Source: CP2-2F sp034432555 (GTDB taxonomy: Bacteria > Chloroflexota > Anaerolineae > Aggregatilineales > UBA2796). Taken from it: DNA of 64,000 nucleotides. A program made the translations under genes and the position numbers. Below, piece by piece: positions 51,398 to 60,013 of the stretch. The stretch is taken from assembly GCA_034432555.1 (NCBI GenBank), contig DAOUBW010000013.1, positions 186,001 to 250,000 of the forward strand, read 5' to 3'. The notes below the pieces were generated by a model. That model searched no databases and was not told where the DNA came from. It was given only the letters and a program-made list of their open reading frames with translations. Numbering within the stretch: the stretch's first letter is position 1; each line of letters begins with the position of its first letter.

Positions 51398-52510
51398 CTA
51401 GTACGAAAACGGACGCAACTTCCACGAGATTTTGAAAATTTCCCAACGGTATGCCAAGCCGCGTGGCTCGATGATTAGAAAAGCGATGATGACTACCCCG
51501 AAGATCAGCGGCGCGATGGCGGCGTTGATGTTGACTGAATCCACAAAGGGCAGCAGGCGCGGCAGCCACTCTTGCAGGGTCGGTGTGATGCCTGGGATGA
51601 GCGTCTCGCGTAGGATGGCAAGCACGCCCACGCCGAAGATCGGCGCTTGCGAGAAGCCTGCACCGCCGATGATCAACATCGCCAACAGTTCAATGGAGGT
51701 GCGGAGATCAAAACGGTCGGGCGAGATGCTGCGCGCTTCAATCGCCAACAAGCCGCCTGCCAAGCCTGCAAACACAGCGCAGACGAAAAAGGCGCGCAGT
51801 TTGTAGGCAAACACATTGATGCCGAGCAACTCGGCTGCTACGTCGTTATCACGGATCGAGACGAAGGCGCGCCCAGTGCGCGTGCGGATTAGGTTGCGGG
51901 CGACGATCATCGCCAGCAGGCAGACGATGATCAGCACATAATAAAGCGACAAGCCGCTAATCTCTTGCCCAAAGAGATCGGCACGCGGCACCGCCAACGG
52001 GCTTGATCCGTTCGTCAATGGCGCTAATGGATTGCGCAGCAGCCAAGGGATGATGAATTGCGCGGCAAGGGTCGCCATTGCCAGATAAAAGCCTTTCACA
52101 CGCAGTGAAGGCAACCCAAAGATCAGCCCGACCACACCGCTAAACAGCGCGGCAATCGGCAGGGCGAACCAAAAACTGATGCCGCCGCGCATCAGGATGG
52201 CGGTGCTGTAAGCGCCAACTGCCATGAAGGCAGCCTGCCCAAGCGTAATCTGTCCGGTATAGCCGACCAACAGATTCAGCCCTTGCACCGCGATCATCAA
52301 GATGGCGATGCGCTCGACCGTGCCAATGAAGCCCGGCTGCACCAAATCTATGCCAAAAGGTCCGCTGCGCGAGAGCAGCGGCAGCAGCAGAACCACGCCC
52401 AAAAAGCCCGCCGAGAGGATTTGATCAAAGCGCGTGCGGTTGATCCGCATCTCTTGTGCATAAGTGGTATCAAAGACGCCGCTAGGGCGGATATTGGCAG
52501 ACATGCTCAC
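51398..52510 (-). CDS. livM: Liv-type ABC transporter permease (LivM-like)
   Basis: 370 residues with about ten membrane helices. GLNLLVGYTGQITLGQAAFMAVGAY is the LivM signature; IRDNDVAAELLGINVFAYKLRAF is the coupling loop. GTG 52510 overlaps the livH stop (GTGA); ATG 52504 is also possible. Its first 25 residues are polar. Confidence 0.93.
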   Translation of the reverse strand: MSMSANIRPSGVFDTTYAQEMRINRTRFDQILSAGFLGVVLLLPLLSRSGPFGIDLVQPGFIGTVERIAILMIAVQGLNLLVGYTGQITLGQAAFMAVGAYSTAILMRGGISFWFALPIAALFSGVVGLIFGLPSLRVKGFYLAMATLAAQFIIPWLLRNPLAPLTNGSSPLAVPRADLFGQEISGLSLYYVLIIVCLLAMIVARNLIRTRTGRAFVSIRDNDVAAELLGINVFAYKLRAFFVCAVFAGLAGGLLAIEARSISPDRFDLRTSIELLAMLIIGGAGFSQAPIFGVGVLAILRETLIPGITPTLQEWLPRLLPFVDSVNINAAIAPLIFGVVIIAFLIIEPRGLAYRWEIFKISWKLRPFSY

Positions 52511-53598
52511 ACTCTCTCTATGCGCTTCTCACCAAACAGACCGCTCGGACGCACCACCAGCACGATCATCAACACCACAAACGGGATCAGTTGTTCGCCC
52601 ACATCGCTACCAAAGTAGACCGTGCCGAGTTTTTCCGCCAAGCCGATCACTAAGCCGCCCACAAAGGCGCCGCCAATGGATTCCAAACCGCCTAGCAGCA
52701 CCGCCGGAAAAACACGCAGCGCCAAGCCCGGCATCGTGATGGCGAGCGCTGTGCTGCTGCCATGCAGCGTGGCGGCTAGGGCTGCCAGCACGCCGGCGAT
52801 TGCCCACGCCACCGCTAACACCGCACGGACACGCAAGCCCACCGCTTGGGCAAGATCGGCGTTTTCGGCTGTGGCGCGCATGGAAAGCCCTAAGCGCGTG
52901 TAGCGGAAAAACAACACAAAGCCCGTGAAAGCAGCCACCGCGATGCCAAAGGCGATCAGCAGTTCTGTTTTAATGACCACCGTCCCGCCTAGCACTTCTC
53001 GTATGCGGATCGGTGGATATGCCTGCGGCAGCCCAAGCGCGTTGGTTGTGGCAAAAATCGGCAGCGAACGCTCCACACTGCCCCAGGTGAGCTGCGTAAC
53101 GCCTAACAGCACCTCACCGACGACCAACGTCATCATAACTGTGGTGAAAAGCGGTTGGCTGATCAGCGGACGGATGGTGAGGCGCTCGATCAGCAAGCCA
53201 AGCAGCGCTGTGCCAAGCGCCGTTCCGACAATAGCGCGCAGGAATAGATTATCGGTTTGCAATAAGATAAAGCCGCTGGCTGCCCACGCCACGCTGATAA
53301 ACGCCACACGTCCGCCGCGTGTCCACGTCGCGGGATAGCGCACCCCGGTTGAGAGGATCGCCAACAAGGCACCGCTCAGCGCAAATGCCACAATGGGCGC
53401 TAACTGCTGGTTCTGGAAAAACGTCCAGAACAGCAATCCGCCCAAAAGCATCATATAGCCATGTGCAAAGTTAAAGACGCCGGACGCCTTGTTAATGATG
53501 ACAATGCCAAGCGCTATTAGCGCGTAAATGCCACCTGTCAACACACCAGTAATCAGCCCTTGCAGCACAGCAAAGCCGGGTTGCCCAAAAATTTCCAT
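52507..53598 (-). CDS. livH: Liv-type ABC transporter permease (LivH-like)
   Basis: 363 residues, eight to ten membrane helices. LITGVLTGGIYALIALGIVIINKASGVFNFAHGYMMLLGG in pieces is the LivH signature; TRLGLSMRATAENADLAQAVGL is the coupling loop; AVLLGGLESIGGAFVGGLVIGLAE near the end. GAAGG lies seven bases before ATG 53598. An insertion of extra helices near 65-135 makes it longer than the usual 290-310. Confidence 0.92.
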   Translation of the reverse strand: MEIFGQPGFAVLQGLITGVLTGGIYALIALGIVIINKASGVFNFAHGYMMLLGGLLFWTFFQNQQLAPIVAFALSGALLAILSTGVRYPATWTRGGRVAFISVAWAASGFILLQTDNLFLRAIVGTALGTALLGLLIERLTIRPLISQPLFTTVMMTLVVGEVLLGVTQLTWGSVERSLPIFATTNALGLPQAYPPIRIREVLGGTVVIKTELLIAFGIAVAAFTGFVLFFRYTRLGLSMRATAENADLAQAVGLRVRAVLAVAWAIAGVLAALAATLHGSSTALAITMPGLALRVFPAVLLGGLESIGGAFVGGLVIGLAEKLGTVYFGSDVGEQLIPFVVLMIVLVVRPSGLFGEKRIERV

Positions 53599-53633
53599 GA
53601 GCGTACCTTCATAGGATTTTTCAAAAGTATTGC

Positions 53634-55613
53634 TTAAACATCCATAACGCGCACGGCTGTTTCCACAACGCCTGTGCGCCCATCACGGTATTTCACCTCT
53701 GCGCGTACCTTCACGGCTTCTGCGCCGCCGTAGATCGCCTCGATGATCTCATGGTAGCGTTCGGCAAGGAAGCCGCGCCGCAGCTTGCGCGTGCGCGTCA
53801 GCTCTGCCTCGTCGGCATCGAACGCCTTGTGCAGGATGCTAAAACGTTTGATGCGCGCCGCCTCCGGTAAAACGGCGTTCACGCGCTGCACATCTTTGCG
53901 GATCAGGTCGTAGACTTCCTGCTTTTGCGAGAGGTCTACGAAGGTCGTGAAGCTGATTCGATTTTTCTCTGCCCAACGCGCCACATTATCAAATTGGATG
54001 ATGATCAGCGCGCTCACGAAGTCACGTTCGGCGCTGCCAAGCGCCATGGCATCCTGAATGTAGGAGCTGAAGCGCAGCCGCACCTCAAGATACTGTGGAC
54101 TGAAATACTCGCCGTTTGCCAATGGCACAAGGTCTTTCACGCGGTCAAGGTAGATCAGATGCCCTTCGGCATTCAGGTAGCCAGCATCGCCGCTGTGAAA
54201 CCAACCCTCCGCATCAATTGCCTTTGCGGACTCCTCAGGCGCGTTGTAGTAGCCTTGAAACACGCTGCGGCTGCGGATGTGTATCTCGTTCTTCTCAGCG
54301 ATCCGAATTTCGATGCCGGGCGGCGGCTTGCCGACAGTTTCAAAGCGCACTTCGCCGCCATAATGCAGGGTGTGCGTTTGGCACTCGGTGGAGCCGTAGA
54401 GATTCTTAAGGGTGACGCCAATCGCACGGAACCAACGCAGGGCGTCCGGGCTGAGCGATGCGCCGGAGGTATACGCCTCGCGCATTTTGACCATGCCGAG
54501 CTTATCGCGCAGCGGATTAAAGATCGCTATATCGCCAATGCGGTAGAGCGCACGCCACAGCAGTGGCACGCGCTTGCCCTGATCCTCAAAATCCACTACT
54601 TTGTAGCCAACGGGCATAAAAAGCGCGTATAAAGCGCGGTTGATCGGATTAGCGTCTGCCATCCGCACCTGCACCATACTCAGCAGGCTTTCCCACAAGC
54701 GGCTGGGGAACAGCAGCGCGGAAGGCGCCACTTCACGAATATCTGCCTGAATGGTCTCCGCGCGCTCAGGGAAGTTGACGGTTGTGCCGTTGCAAACGTG
54801 GCAGGTTAAGCCGAGCGTCTGTTCCGTGATCCATGCCAGCGGGCTGAAAGAAACGTAATTATCGTCGGCGTAAATTGGCGCAACTGCGATCACGTGGCGC
54901 ATTCCATAGATCAGGTTGCGGTGTGAGATCATCGCACCTTTAGGCAAGCTGGTTGTGCCGCTGGTATAGCTGAAAATAGCTATCTCATCGCCCGTGCCTT
55001 GCGCTACCAATTCCTCAAAGGCGTCGGGATGCTGCGCGGCATAGGCACGCCCTTTTTCCTGTACCTGTTCAAAGCTGAGCAGCCAGTCATCGGCATAGTG
55101 CCACAGCCCTTGCTCATCCCAATAGACCACAGCGCGGATGTTCGGCACAGCAGCGCGCAGTTCAAGCATCTTATCGCACTGCTCTTGATCGTGCGCGATG
55201 ATGAAGACCGAATCGGAGTCTTTTAGCACATAGGTCAGCTCTTGCGGATTGGCATCGGTGAAAATGCCGATGCTGGTTGCACCAGCCGCTTGTACTGCCA
55301 GCTCTGCCCAGTAATATTCAGGGTCGTTATCGCCAATAATGCTGACTTTTTCGCCGCGCTGCAAGCCCATGCTGACCAAGCCTAAGCAGAAATCACGCAC
55401 GTGGGCAAGGCATTCTGCCCAGGTGTATTCTTGCCACAAGCCGTAGCGCTTCTTCCGCATAGCGATGCGGCTTGCACCGTGTTGCTTCGCCGTTGCGATG
55501 AAGTTTTTGGGCAGTGTATCCAGCTTCGGATCAAGGGGTGCAAGGTGTGGCTGTTCACTGCTTGGCTGTGTGCGTGCGGCAGCCGCCGCCGTCGCATTTT
55601 GTATGGCAACCAT
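53634..55613 (-). CDS. Long-chain fatty-acid/acyl-CoA synthetase (AMP-forming)
   Basis: 659 residues. Adenylate-forming family: P-loop YTSGTTSLPKGAM, LYGSTECQTHTL (A5 region), WFHSGDAGYLNAEGHL (A7) and YLDRVKDLVPLANGEYFSP (A8). This belongs to the long-chain (FadD15-like) branch. It sits between livG and livH in the Liv operon, six bases after livG, so it may activate the imported acid. Ends in a Lys/Arg-rich KLRRGFLAERY. Confidence 0.9.
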   Translation of the reverse strand: MVAIQNATAAAAARTQPSSEQPHLAPLDPKLDTLPKNFIATAKQHGASRIAMRKKRYGLWQEYTWAECLAHVRDFCLGLVSMGLQRGEKVSIIGDNDPEYYWAELAVQAAGATSIGIFTDANPQELTYVLKDSDSVFIIAHDQEQCDKMLELRAAVPNIRAVVYWDEQGLWHYADDWLLSFEQVQEKGRAYAAQHPDAFEELVAQGTGDEIAIFSYTSGTTSLPKGAMISHRNLIYGMRHVIAVAPIYADDNYVSFSPLAWITEQTLGLTCHVCNGTTVNFPERAETIQADIREVAPSALLFPSRLWESLLSMVQVRMADANPINRALYALFMPVGYKVVDFEDQGKRVPLLWRALYRIGDIAIFNPLRDKLGMVKMREAYTSGASLSPDALRWFRAIGVTLKNLYGSTECQTHTLHYGGEVRFETVGKPPPGIEIRIAEKNEIHIRSRSVFQGYYNAPEESAKAIDAEGWFHSGDAGYLNAEGHLIYLDRVKDLVPLANGEYFSPQYLEVRLRFSSYIQDAMALGSAERDFVSALIIIQFDNVARWAEKNRISFTTFVDLSQKQEVYDLIRKDVQRVNAVLPEAARIKRFSILHKAFDADEAELTRTRKLRRGFLAERYHEIIEAIYGGAEAVKVRAEVKYRDGRTGVVETAVRVMDV

Positions 55614-55619
55614 GCTTTA

Positions 55620-56396
55620 TTACTCCGCCTGACCAAGATAAGCGTTAATGACGGCTTGGTTGTTACGGATTTCTTGTGGTGTGCCTTCAGCAATCTTGCG
55701 CCCAAAATCCAGCACCACAATCCGATGGGCAATATCCATCACCAAGCCCATATCATGTTCAATGAGGACAATCGTCACGCCGCGCCGCTCGTGAATATCG
55801 AGGATGAAGCGCGCCATATCTTCTTTTTCTTCAACGTTCATGCCTGCCATCGGCTCATCCAGCAGCAGCAGCGAAGGCTCTAGGGCAAGCGCACGCCCGA
55901 GTTCCACGCGCTTCCGCAAGCCATAGCCAAGCCTGCCGACGATGCTTTTGCGGATGGATTGCATTTCCAGAAAATCAATGATCTCTTCCACAATGCGCCG
56001 ATGCTTGATTTCCTCACGCTGCGCCATGCCCCAAAAGATCGCTTCGCCAATCAGGTTCGAGCGCATGTGGATATGGCGTGCCGCCATCAGGTTATCGAGC
56101 GTGGTGGCATTCGTATAGAGGGCGATGTTTTGGAAAGTGCGCGAGAGTCCGAGTTTGGCGCGCTGGTAAGGGGCAAGGCGCGAGACATCCTTCTCGTCAA
56201 GGAAGATGCGCCCTTCTTGAGGGCGGTAGAAGCCGCCAATGCTGTTGATGCAGCTTGTTTTACCTGCGCCGTTAGGTCCGATCAAGGCGAGAATCTCGCC
56301 TTGGCGCACCTCAAACGAAACATCGTTCAGTGCGACGATGCCGCCAAAGCGCAGCGTAATATTCTGCACACGCAGTTTTGTAGATGGTTGTTTCAT
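55620..56396 (-). CDS. livG: Liv-type ABC transporter ATPase (LivG-like)
   Basis: About 258 residues. LRVQNITLRFGGIVALNDVSF, Walker A GPNGAGKTS, GLSRTFQNIALY, the degenerate signature RLGYGLRKRVELGRAL and Walker B LLLLDEPMAGM; LIEHDMGLVMDIA is the LivG H-loop. ATG 56396 is chosen because family similarity starts there; the open frame to 56444 codes for an unlikely hydrophobic leader. No strong ribosome site. First gene of the operon. Confidence 0.93.
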   Translation of the reverse strand: MKQPSTKLRVQNITLRFGGIVALNDVSFEVRQGEILALIGPNGAGKTSCINSIGGFYRPQEGRIFLDEKDVSRLAPYQRAKLGLSRTFQNIALYTNATTLDNLMAARHIHMRSNLIGEAIFWGMAQREEIKHRRIVEEIIDFLEMQSIRKSIVGRLGYGLRKRVELGRALALEPSLLLLDEPMAGMNVEEKEDMARFILDIHERRGVTIVLIEHDMGLVMDIAHRIVVLDFGRKIAEGTPQEIRNNQAVINAYLGQAE

Positions 56397-56467
56397 AAAA
56401 TGCAAGAATACTAAGCTAAAAAGGCAATATAGGCTGATCAACAAAGATTATTTTCAGCCTGTGCAAA

Positions 56468-56497
56468 AGTATACCAGTAAATGCTCAGAAGCAGCAA
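56468..56497 (-). promoter_or_regulatory. Promoter of the Liv/ligase operon
   Basis: Minus strand: TTGCTG (56497-56492), 18-base spacer, TATACT (56473-56468), about 70 bases before the livG ATG. Confidence 0.5.
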
Positions 56498-56589
56498 CGT
56501 CTGCCCCAATTGTTATGTCATCTGCATAGATCGCTTGTGTGCAAACGCGTTAAGATAAATATCCATAAAAGCATCAACAGGAACACTTT

Positions 56590-57366
56590 ATGAAGCATCT
56601 CAAGCAACGGTTGATAGGCATCCTCATCGTTAGTAGCCTCTTTTGGTTAGTGCTGCTGCTCAACATCACTGCGCCGAATCCAACGGGCAGGCGCTACTCT
56701 AGCGAAATGCCACTTACCACAGGGCAAGGGAACGCTGCGGCAATCGGGCTTTCGGGCGAGCAAATCCTTGCCAAAGATTTAGGCTTGCCGCGCAACGAGG
56801 AGGCGGGTCAGCGCAAGTGCATCTGCAACAACGGCAATCCGTCGCCCGCAGAATGCACCGTCTGTGCCGCATCGGTGGAGATGGCAGCGCCCTACCGCCG
56901 CCCTGACTTTTTCGGGAAGGGCTTCATCGCCGAGGCGAAGAACACACAAGGGCTGTTCTATGAAGGGCGCGAATTTGAACAGATCAGCGATTATGCCCTT
57001 GCAGCGCGTGCGTTAGGTGTGCCTTTGTACGTCTACACGCGGGTGAACACGAACGTTGATCGAGAATTTGAAGGCATTGTCGCTTCGACGGGTGGTGCCG
57101 TGGTGCGCTATTTCAGCGTGCCGAATTGGTCAGACCCTGTGGATAACTTGGCGCGCAACGGCTTTCTGTTGTCGGTTGGCGGGCTGCTGCTGCTGATTGG
57201 TGGGAGCGCCCTGTTGAAGCGCTCTAAAGCAGATCAGCCTGCACCTGCGCCGAAAAAGGTTGCTCAGCCGTCACGCGGCACCCTGAGCAAGGCAATTGAT
57301 CATGTGGAGGACGCGCAGGCATTTAGCAAGCGCCTTAACGAGACCATCCGCGATCAGTTAGACTAG
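56590..57366 (+). CDS. Membrane-anchored PD-(D/E)XK nuclease-like protein
   Basis: 258 residues. Helix 7-26 and helix 191-209 flank a soluble domain that should face outside (Lys-rich N-terminus inside). It has a four-Cys knuckle C77-x-C79...C89-x-x-C92, then RRPDF (Asp106), FIAEAKN (Glu115-x-Lys117) and EQISDYALAARALGVPLYVYTR (Gln131). This is the order D...ExK...Q-x-x-x-Y seen in PD-(D/E)XK nucleases, including Rhs/CDI-type toxin domains. The remaining 48 residues after the second helix are Pro/Lys-rich and helical. AGGA precedes the ATG. The nuclease call is by motif and needs a profile search. Confidence 0.55.
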   Translation: MKHLKQRLIGILIVSSLFWLVLLLNITAPNPTGRRYSSEMPLTTGQGNAAAIGLSGEQILAKDLGLPRNEEAGQRKCICNNGNPSPAECTVCAASVEMAAPYRRPDFFGKGFIAEAKNTQGLFYEGREFEQISDYALAARALGVPLYVYTRVNTNVDREFEGIVASTGGAVVRYFSVPNWSDPVDNLARNGFLLSVGGLLLLIGGSALLKRSKADQPAPAPKKVAQPSRGTLSKAIDHVEDAQAFSKRLNETIRDQLD

Positions 57367-57450
57367 GCAAAAGCCATGGGCTGCCTGTAAGATTACCCTA
57401 ATCAAATCCGTCTAATCCACATATACGGAATACGGGAGTACAACCCAAAC

Positions 57451-58410
57451 ATGCAACGCGAAAAAGTCGTTATCATTGGCAGCGGTCCCGCAGGGCTGAC
57501 TGCCGCGCTCTACACCGCCCGCGCCAACCTGAATCCCGTTGTGATCGCTGGTCCGCAGTTTGGCGGGCAGGTAGCGCTCACCCACGAGATCGAGAATTAC
57601 CCCGGCTTTCCCGGCGGCAGCGGCACAGAGTTAATTGAGATCATGAAGACGCAAGCGGAACGCTTTGGCGCACGAGTCGAGATGGACGTGGTGCTGAGCG
57701 TGGATTTTGCCAGTGGGTCGCCCTTCACGGTGCGGACGGGCAACGTTGAATACCTTGCCGATACGGTCATTGTGACGGCGGGTGCTTCACCGCGCCTGCT
57801 GGAGGTGCCGGGTGAGGTTGAATACACAGGGCGTGGCGTTAGTTATTGCGGCACGTGCGATGGCTTCTTCTTCCGCGGCAAGAAAATCGTGGTGGTAGGC
57901 GGCGGCGATAGCGCCATCAAGGAATCGCTGTTCCTGACCAAATTCGCCTCGCGCATTGATGTTGTCCACCGCCGTGATACCTTGCGCGCAGAGGCAGAGC
58001 TGCAAAAGCGCGCCTTTGCCCATGAGAAGATCAACTTCATTTGGAATACTGTTGTCGAGCGCATTGAGGGCGAAAACGGCAAGGTGAACCGCGTCCAGTT
58101 GCGGAATGTGCAAACGGGCGAAGTCACCGAGTATCCGACCGAAGGGGTGTTCGTTTTTGTTGGGCATGAGCCGAACAACGCACTCTTTAAGGGCGTGCTG
58201 ACCATGGATGAGCATGGCTACCTGATCACAGATCGGCACATGATGACGAACGTCGAAGGCATTTTCGCTGCCGGCGAAATTCAAGACCCGATCTGGAAGC
58301 AGGTAGCAACCTCAGTTGGGCAGGGGACGGCTGCCGCTATGGCAGCTGAAGAATGGCTTGCCAAGCATGAAGCTGCCATTGCTGCCGCTGAGGCGGAAAA
58401 GCAAGCCTAG
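57451..58410 (+). CDS. trxB: Thioredoxin reductase
   Basis: NADPH-dependent flavoprotein that reduces thioredoxin. 319 residues. FAD site IIGSGPAGLTAALYTARA, redox pair CGTCDG, NADPH site VVVGGGDSAIKESLFLTKFA, C-terminal FAD site GIFAAGEIQD. An Ala/Glu-rich tail follows. GGGAG lies twelve bases before ATG 57451. Follows the nuclease-like gene by 84 bases, ends at a bidirectional terminator. Confidence 0.95.
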   Translation: MQREKVVIIGSGPAGLTAALYTARANLNPVVIAGPQFGGQVALTHEIENYPGFPGGSGTELIEIMKTQAERFGARVEMDVVLSVDFASGSPFTVRTGNVEYLADTVIVTAGASPRLLEVPGEVEYTGRGVSYCGTCDGFFFRGKKIVVVGGGDSAIKESLFLTKFASRIDVVHRRDTLRAEAELQKRAFAHEKINFIWNTVVERIEGENGKVNRVQLRNVQTGEVTEYPTEGVFVFVGHEPNNALFKGVLTMDEHGYLITDRHMMTNVEGIFAAGEIQDPIWKQVATSVGQGTAAAMAAEEWLAKHEAAIAAAEAEKQA

Positions 58411-58425
58411 CCCCAGACTACGCAA

Positions 58426-58461
58426 AAACGGGCGTGGGAAGATCACTGCTCACGCCCGTTT
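58426..58461. terminator. Bidirectional terminator between trxB and nuoN
   Basis: AAACGGGCGTG (58426-58436), 14-base loop, CACGCCCGTTT (58451-58461). The minus strand continues with a T5 run, so it best ends the nuo operon; the plus strand has only TTT. Confidence 0.75.
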
Positions 58462-58482
58462 GCGATTAGACGAGCCGCGTGG

Positions 58483-60009
58483 CTAGAACAACTGACGCGC
58501 TGCGTTCGCTGCCCAATCAAAGATCGGTGTGGCGAAGAAGGTGCCAAGTAAGACCACACCGGCAGTTGTTAGCCCAAGCGCCCACACCATCGGCTGACCG
58601 ACTGGCACGGGCTGATCTTCTGTCTCGCTGCGATCCACAAACATGACCTTGATCACGATCAGGTAGTAGTAGAGCGCCACCATTGAGTTAGCAATGCCGG
58701 CAAAGGCAAGCCACACCAAGCCGGCGTCCACCGCCGCACGGAACAAGAAGAACTTACCAAAAAAGCCCGCCGCTGGCGGCACACCTGCCAACGAGAGCAG
58801 CGCCAAAGTCATCACCAGCGCCAAGCCCAGGTTGCGCCGCGAGAGTCCCGCCATATCTGAAATTTTCTCGCTGCCTGTAGACGCCGCAAAGACGATCACC
58901 ACGCCGAAGGCGGCAAGGTTCGTCAGAATGTACATCGCCATGTAGAAGGTCACTGCTGCGATGCCCAAGCCCGGCTGCACGCCCGGCTGTGCGGCAATCG
59001 CTGCAATGCCGATCAGTGCATAGCCCGCTTGCGAGATAGAGGAGTATGCCAGCAGGCGCTTGATGTTGTTCTGCACCAGCGCAAACAGATTGCCAACCGT
59101 CATGGTAACAACGGCGAGCATCGCGACGCTCTGCACCCAAAAGCGTGTTGGATCATCGCCCTGAAAGACCACAATCAGGAAGCGGGCAAACAGCGCAAAG
59201 CTGGCTGCCTTGCTCGCCACACTGATATAGGCAGTCACAGGCGTTGGCGCGCCTTCATAAACGTCCGGCGTCCAGAAGTGGAACGGCACGGCGCTCAACT
59301 TGAAGCCGAACCCAACCAAAATCATGACCAACGCGATCAAGATCGGCACGAGTGTTTCAGGCGCAGGCGTGCCGGCTGAAAGGGCGACCATCCGCTCCCC
59401 GATGGCGTAGAAGTTGGTTGCGCCCGTGAAGCCGTACAGCAAACTGAAGCCGTAGAGCATGATCGCCGATGTGAAGCCGCCAAACAAGAAGTACTTGATG
59501 CCTGCTTCAGCCGAACGCGGACTCTTGACCAAGAAGCCTGAGAGGATGTAGAGGCTGATCGAGAGCGTCTCTAGGGCAAGAAATGCCATGATCAGGTCAG
59601 CCGCGCCTGCCATCAGGATGCCGCCAAGCGTGGCAACCACCAGTACCGCGTAGAACTCGCCCATACGCCCAATTTGTGGAGCATCGAGCGTGATCAGGCA
59701 CACTAAGCCGGCTGCCAGCAGCGTGATCACAGTGAAAATCTGCGTCATGGCGTCGAAGCGGAACATGCCGCCCAGCACAAGTTGCTCGGCAGGCAGGCTT
59801 GGCGGTGGCACCAAGAGTGCCACCAACGCAATCCCAAACAGGCTCAGCCCGACGATTAAACCGATCTCACGGCGGCGGCTGGCAGGAAAGAAAGCATCCA
59901 TTAAGCCGCCAGCAACCGCCAAAACGGTCAGCAGGATAGCGGGCAGCGCCGCCAGCAGATTCGTGATCGGATCGCTGTTCAAAATGATAGATGTCGTGAT
60001 GTTTTCCAT
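58483..60009 (-). CDS. nuoN: NADH-quinone oxidoreductase subunit N
   Basis: Antiporter-like proton-pumping subunit of complex I. 508 residues, about 14 helices. The key Lys/Glu elements of the antiporter family are visible: FLALETLSISLYILSGF (TM5 Glu), KLSAVPFHFWTPDVYEGAPTPVTAYISVASKAA (TM7/8) and LLAYSSISQAGYALIG (TM12 region). GGGAGGTGATTTTATG gives the strongest ribosome site in the window. Four bases after the second nuoM. Confidence 0.95.
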   Translation of the reverse strand: MENITTSIILNSDPITNLLAALPAILLTVLAVAGGLMDAFFPASRRREIGLIVGLSLFGIALVALLVPPPSLPAEQLVLGGMFRFDAMTQIFTVITLLAAGLVCLITLDAPQIGRMGEFYAVLVVATLGGILMAGAADLIMAFLALETLSISLYILSGFLVKSPRSAEAGIKYFLFGGFTSAIMLYGFSLLYGFTGATNFYAIGERMVALSAGTPAPETLVPILIALVMILVGFGFKLSAVPFHFWTPDVYEGAPTPVTAYISVASKAASFALFARFLIVVFQGDDPTRFWVQSVAMLAVVTMTVGNLFALVQNNIKRLLAYSSISQAGYALIGIAAIAAQPGVQPGLGIAAVTFYMAMYILTNLAAFGVVIVFAASTGSEKISDMAGLSRRNLGLALVMTLALLSLAGVPPAAGFFGKFFLFRAAVDAGLVWLAFAGIANSMVALYYYLIVIKVMFVDRSETEDQPVPVGQPMVWALGLTTAGVVLLGTFFATPIFDWAANAARQLF

Positions 60010-60013
60010 AAAA

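Noticed and set aside
53925..54632. Plus-strand frame of 235 codons opposite the acyl-CoA synthetase
   Set aside because: Antisense to conserved motifs of the synthetase; no ribosome site.
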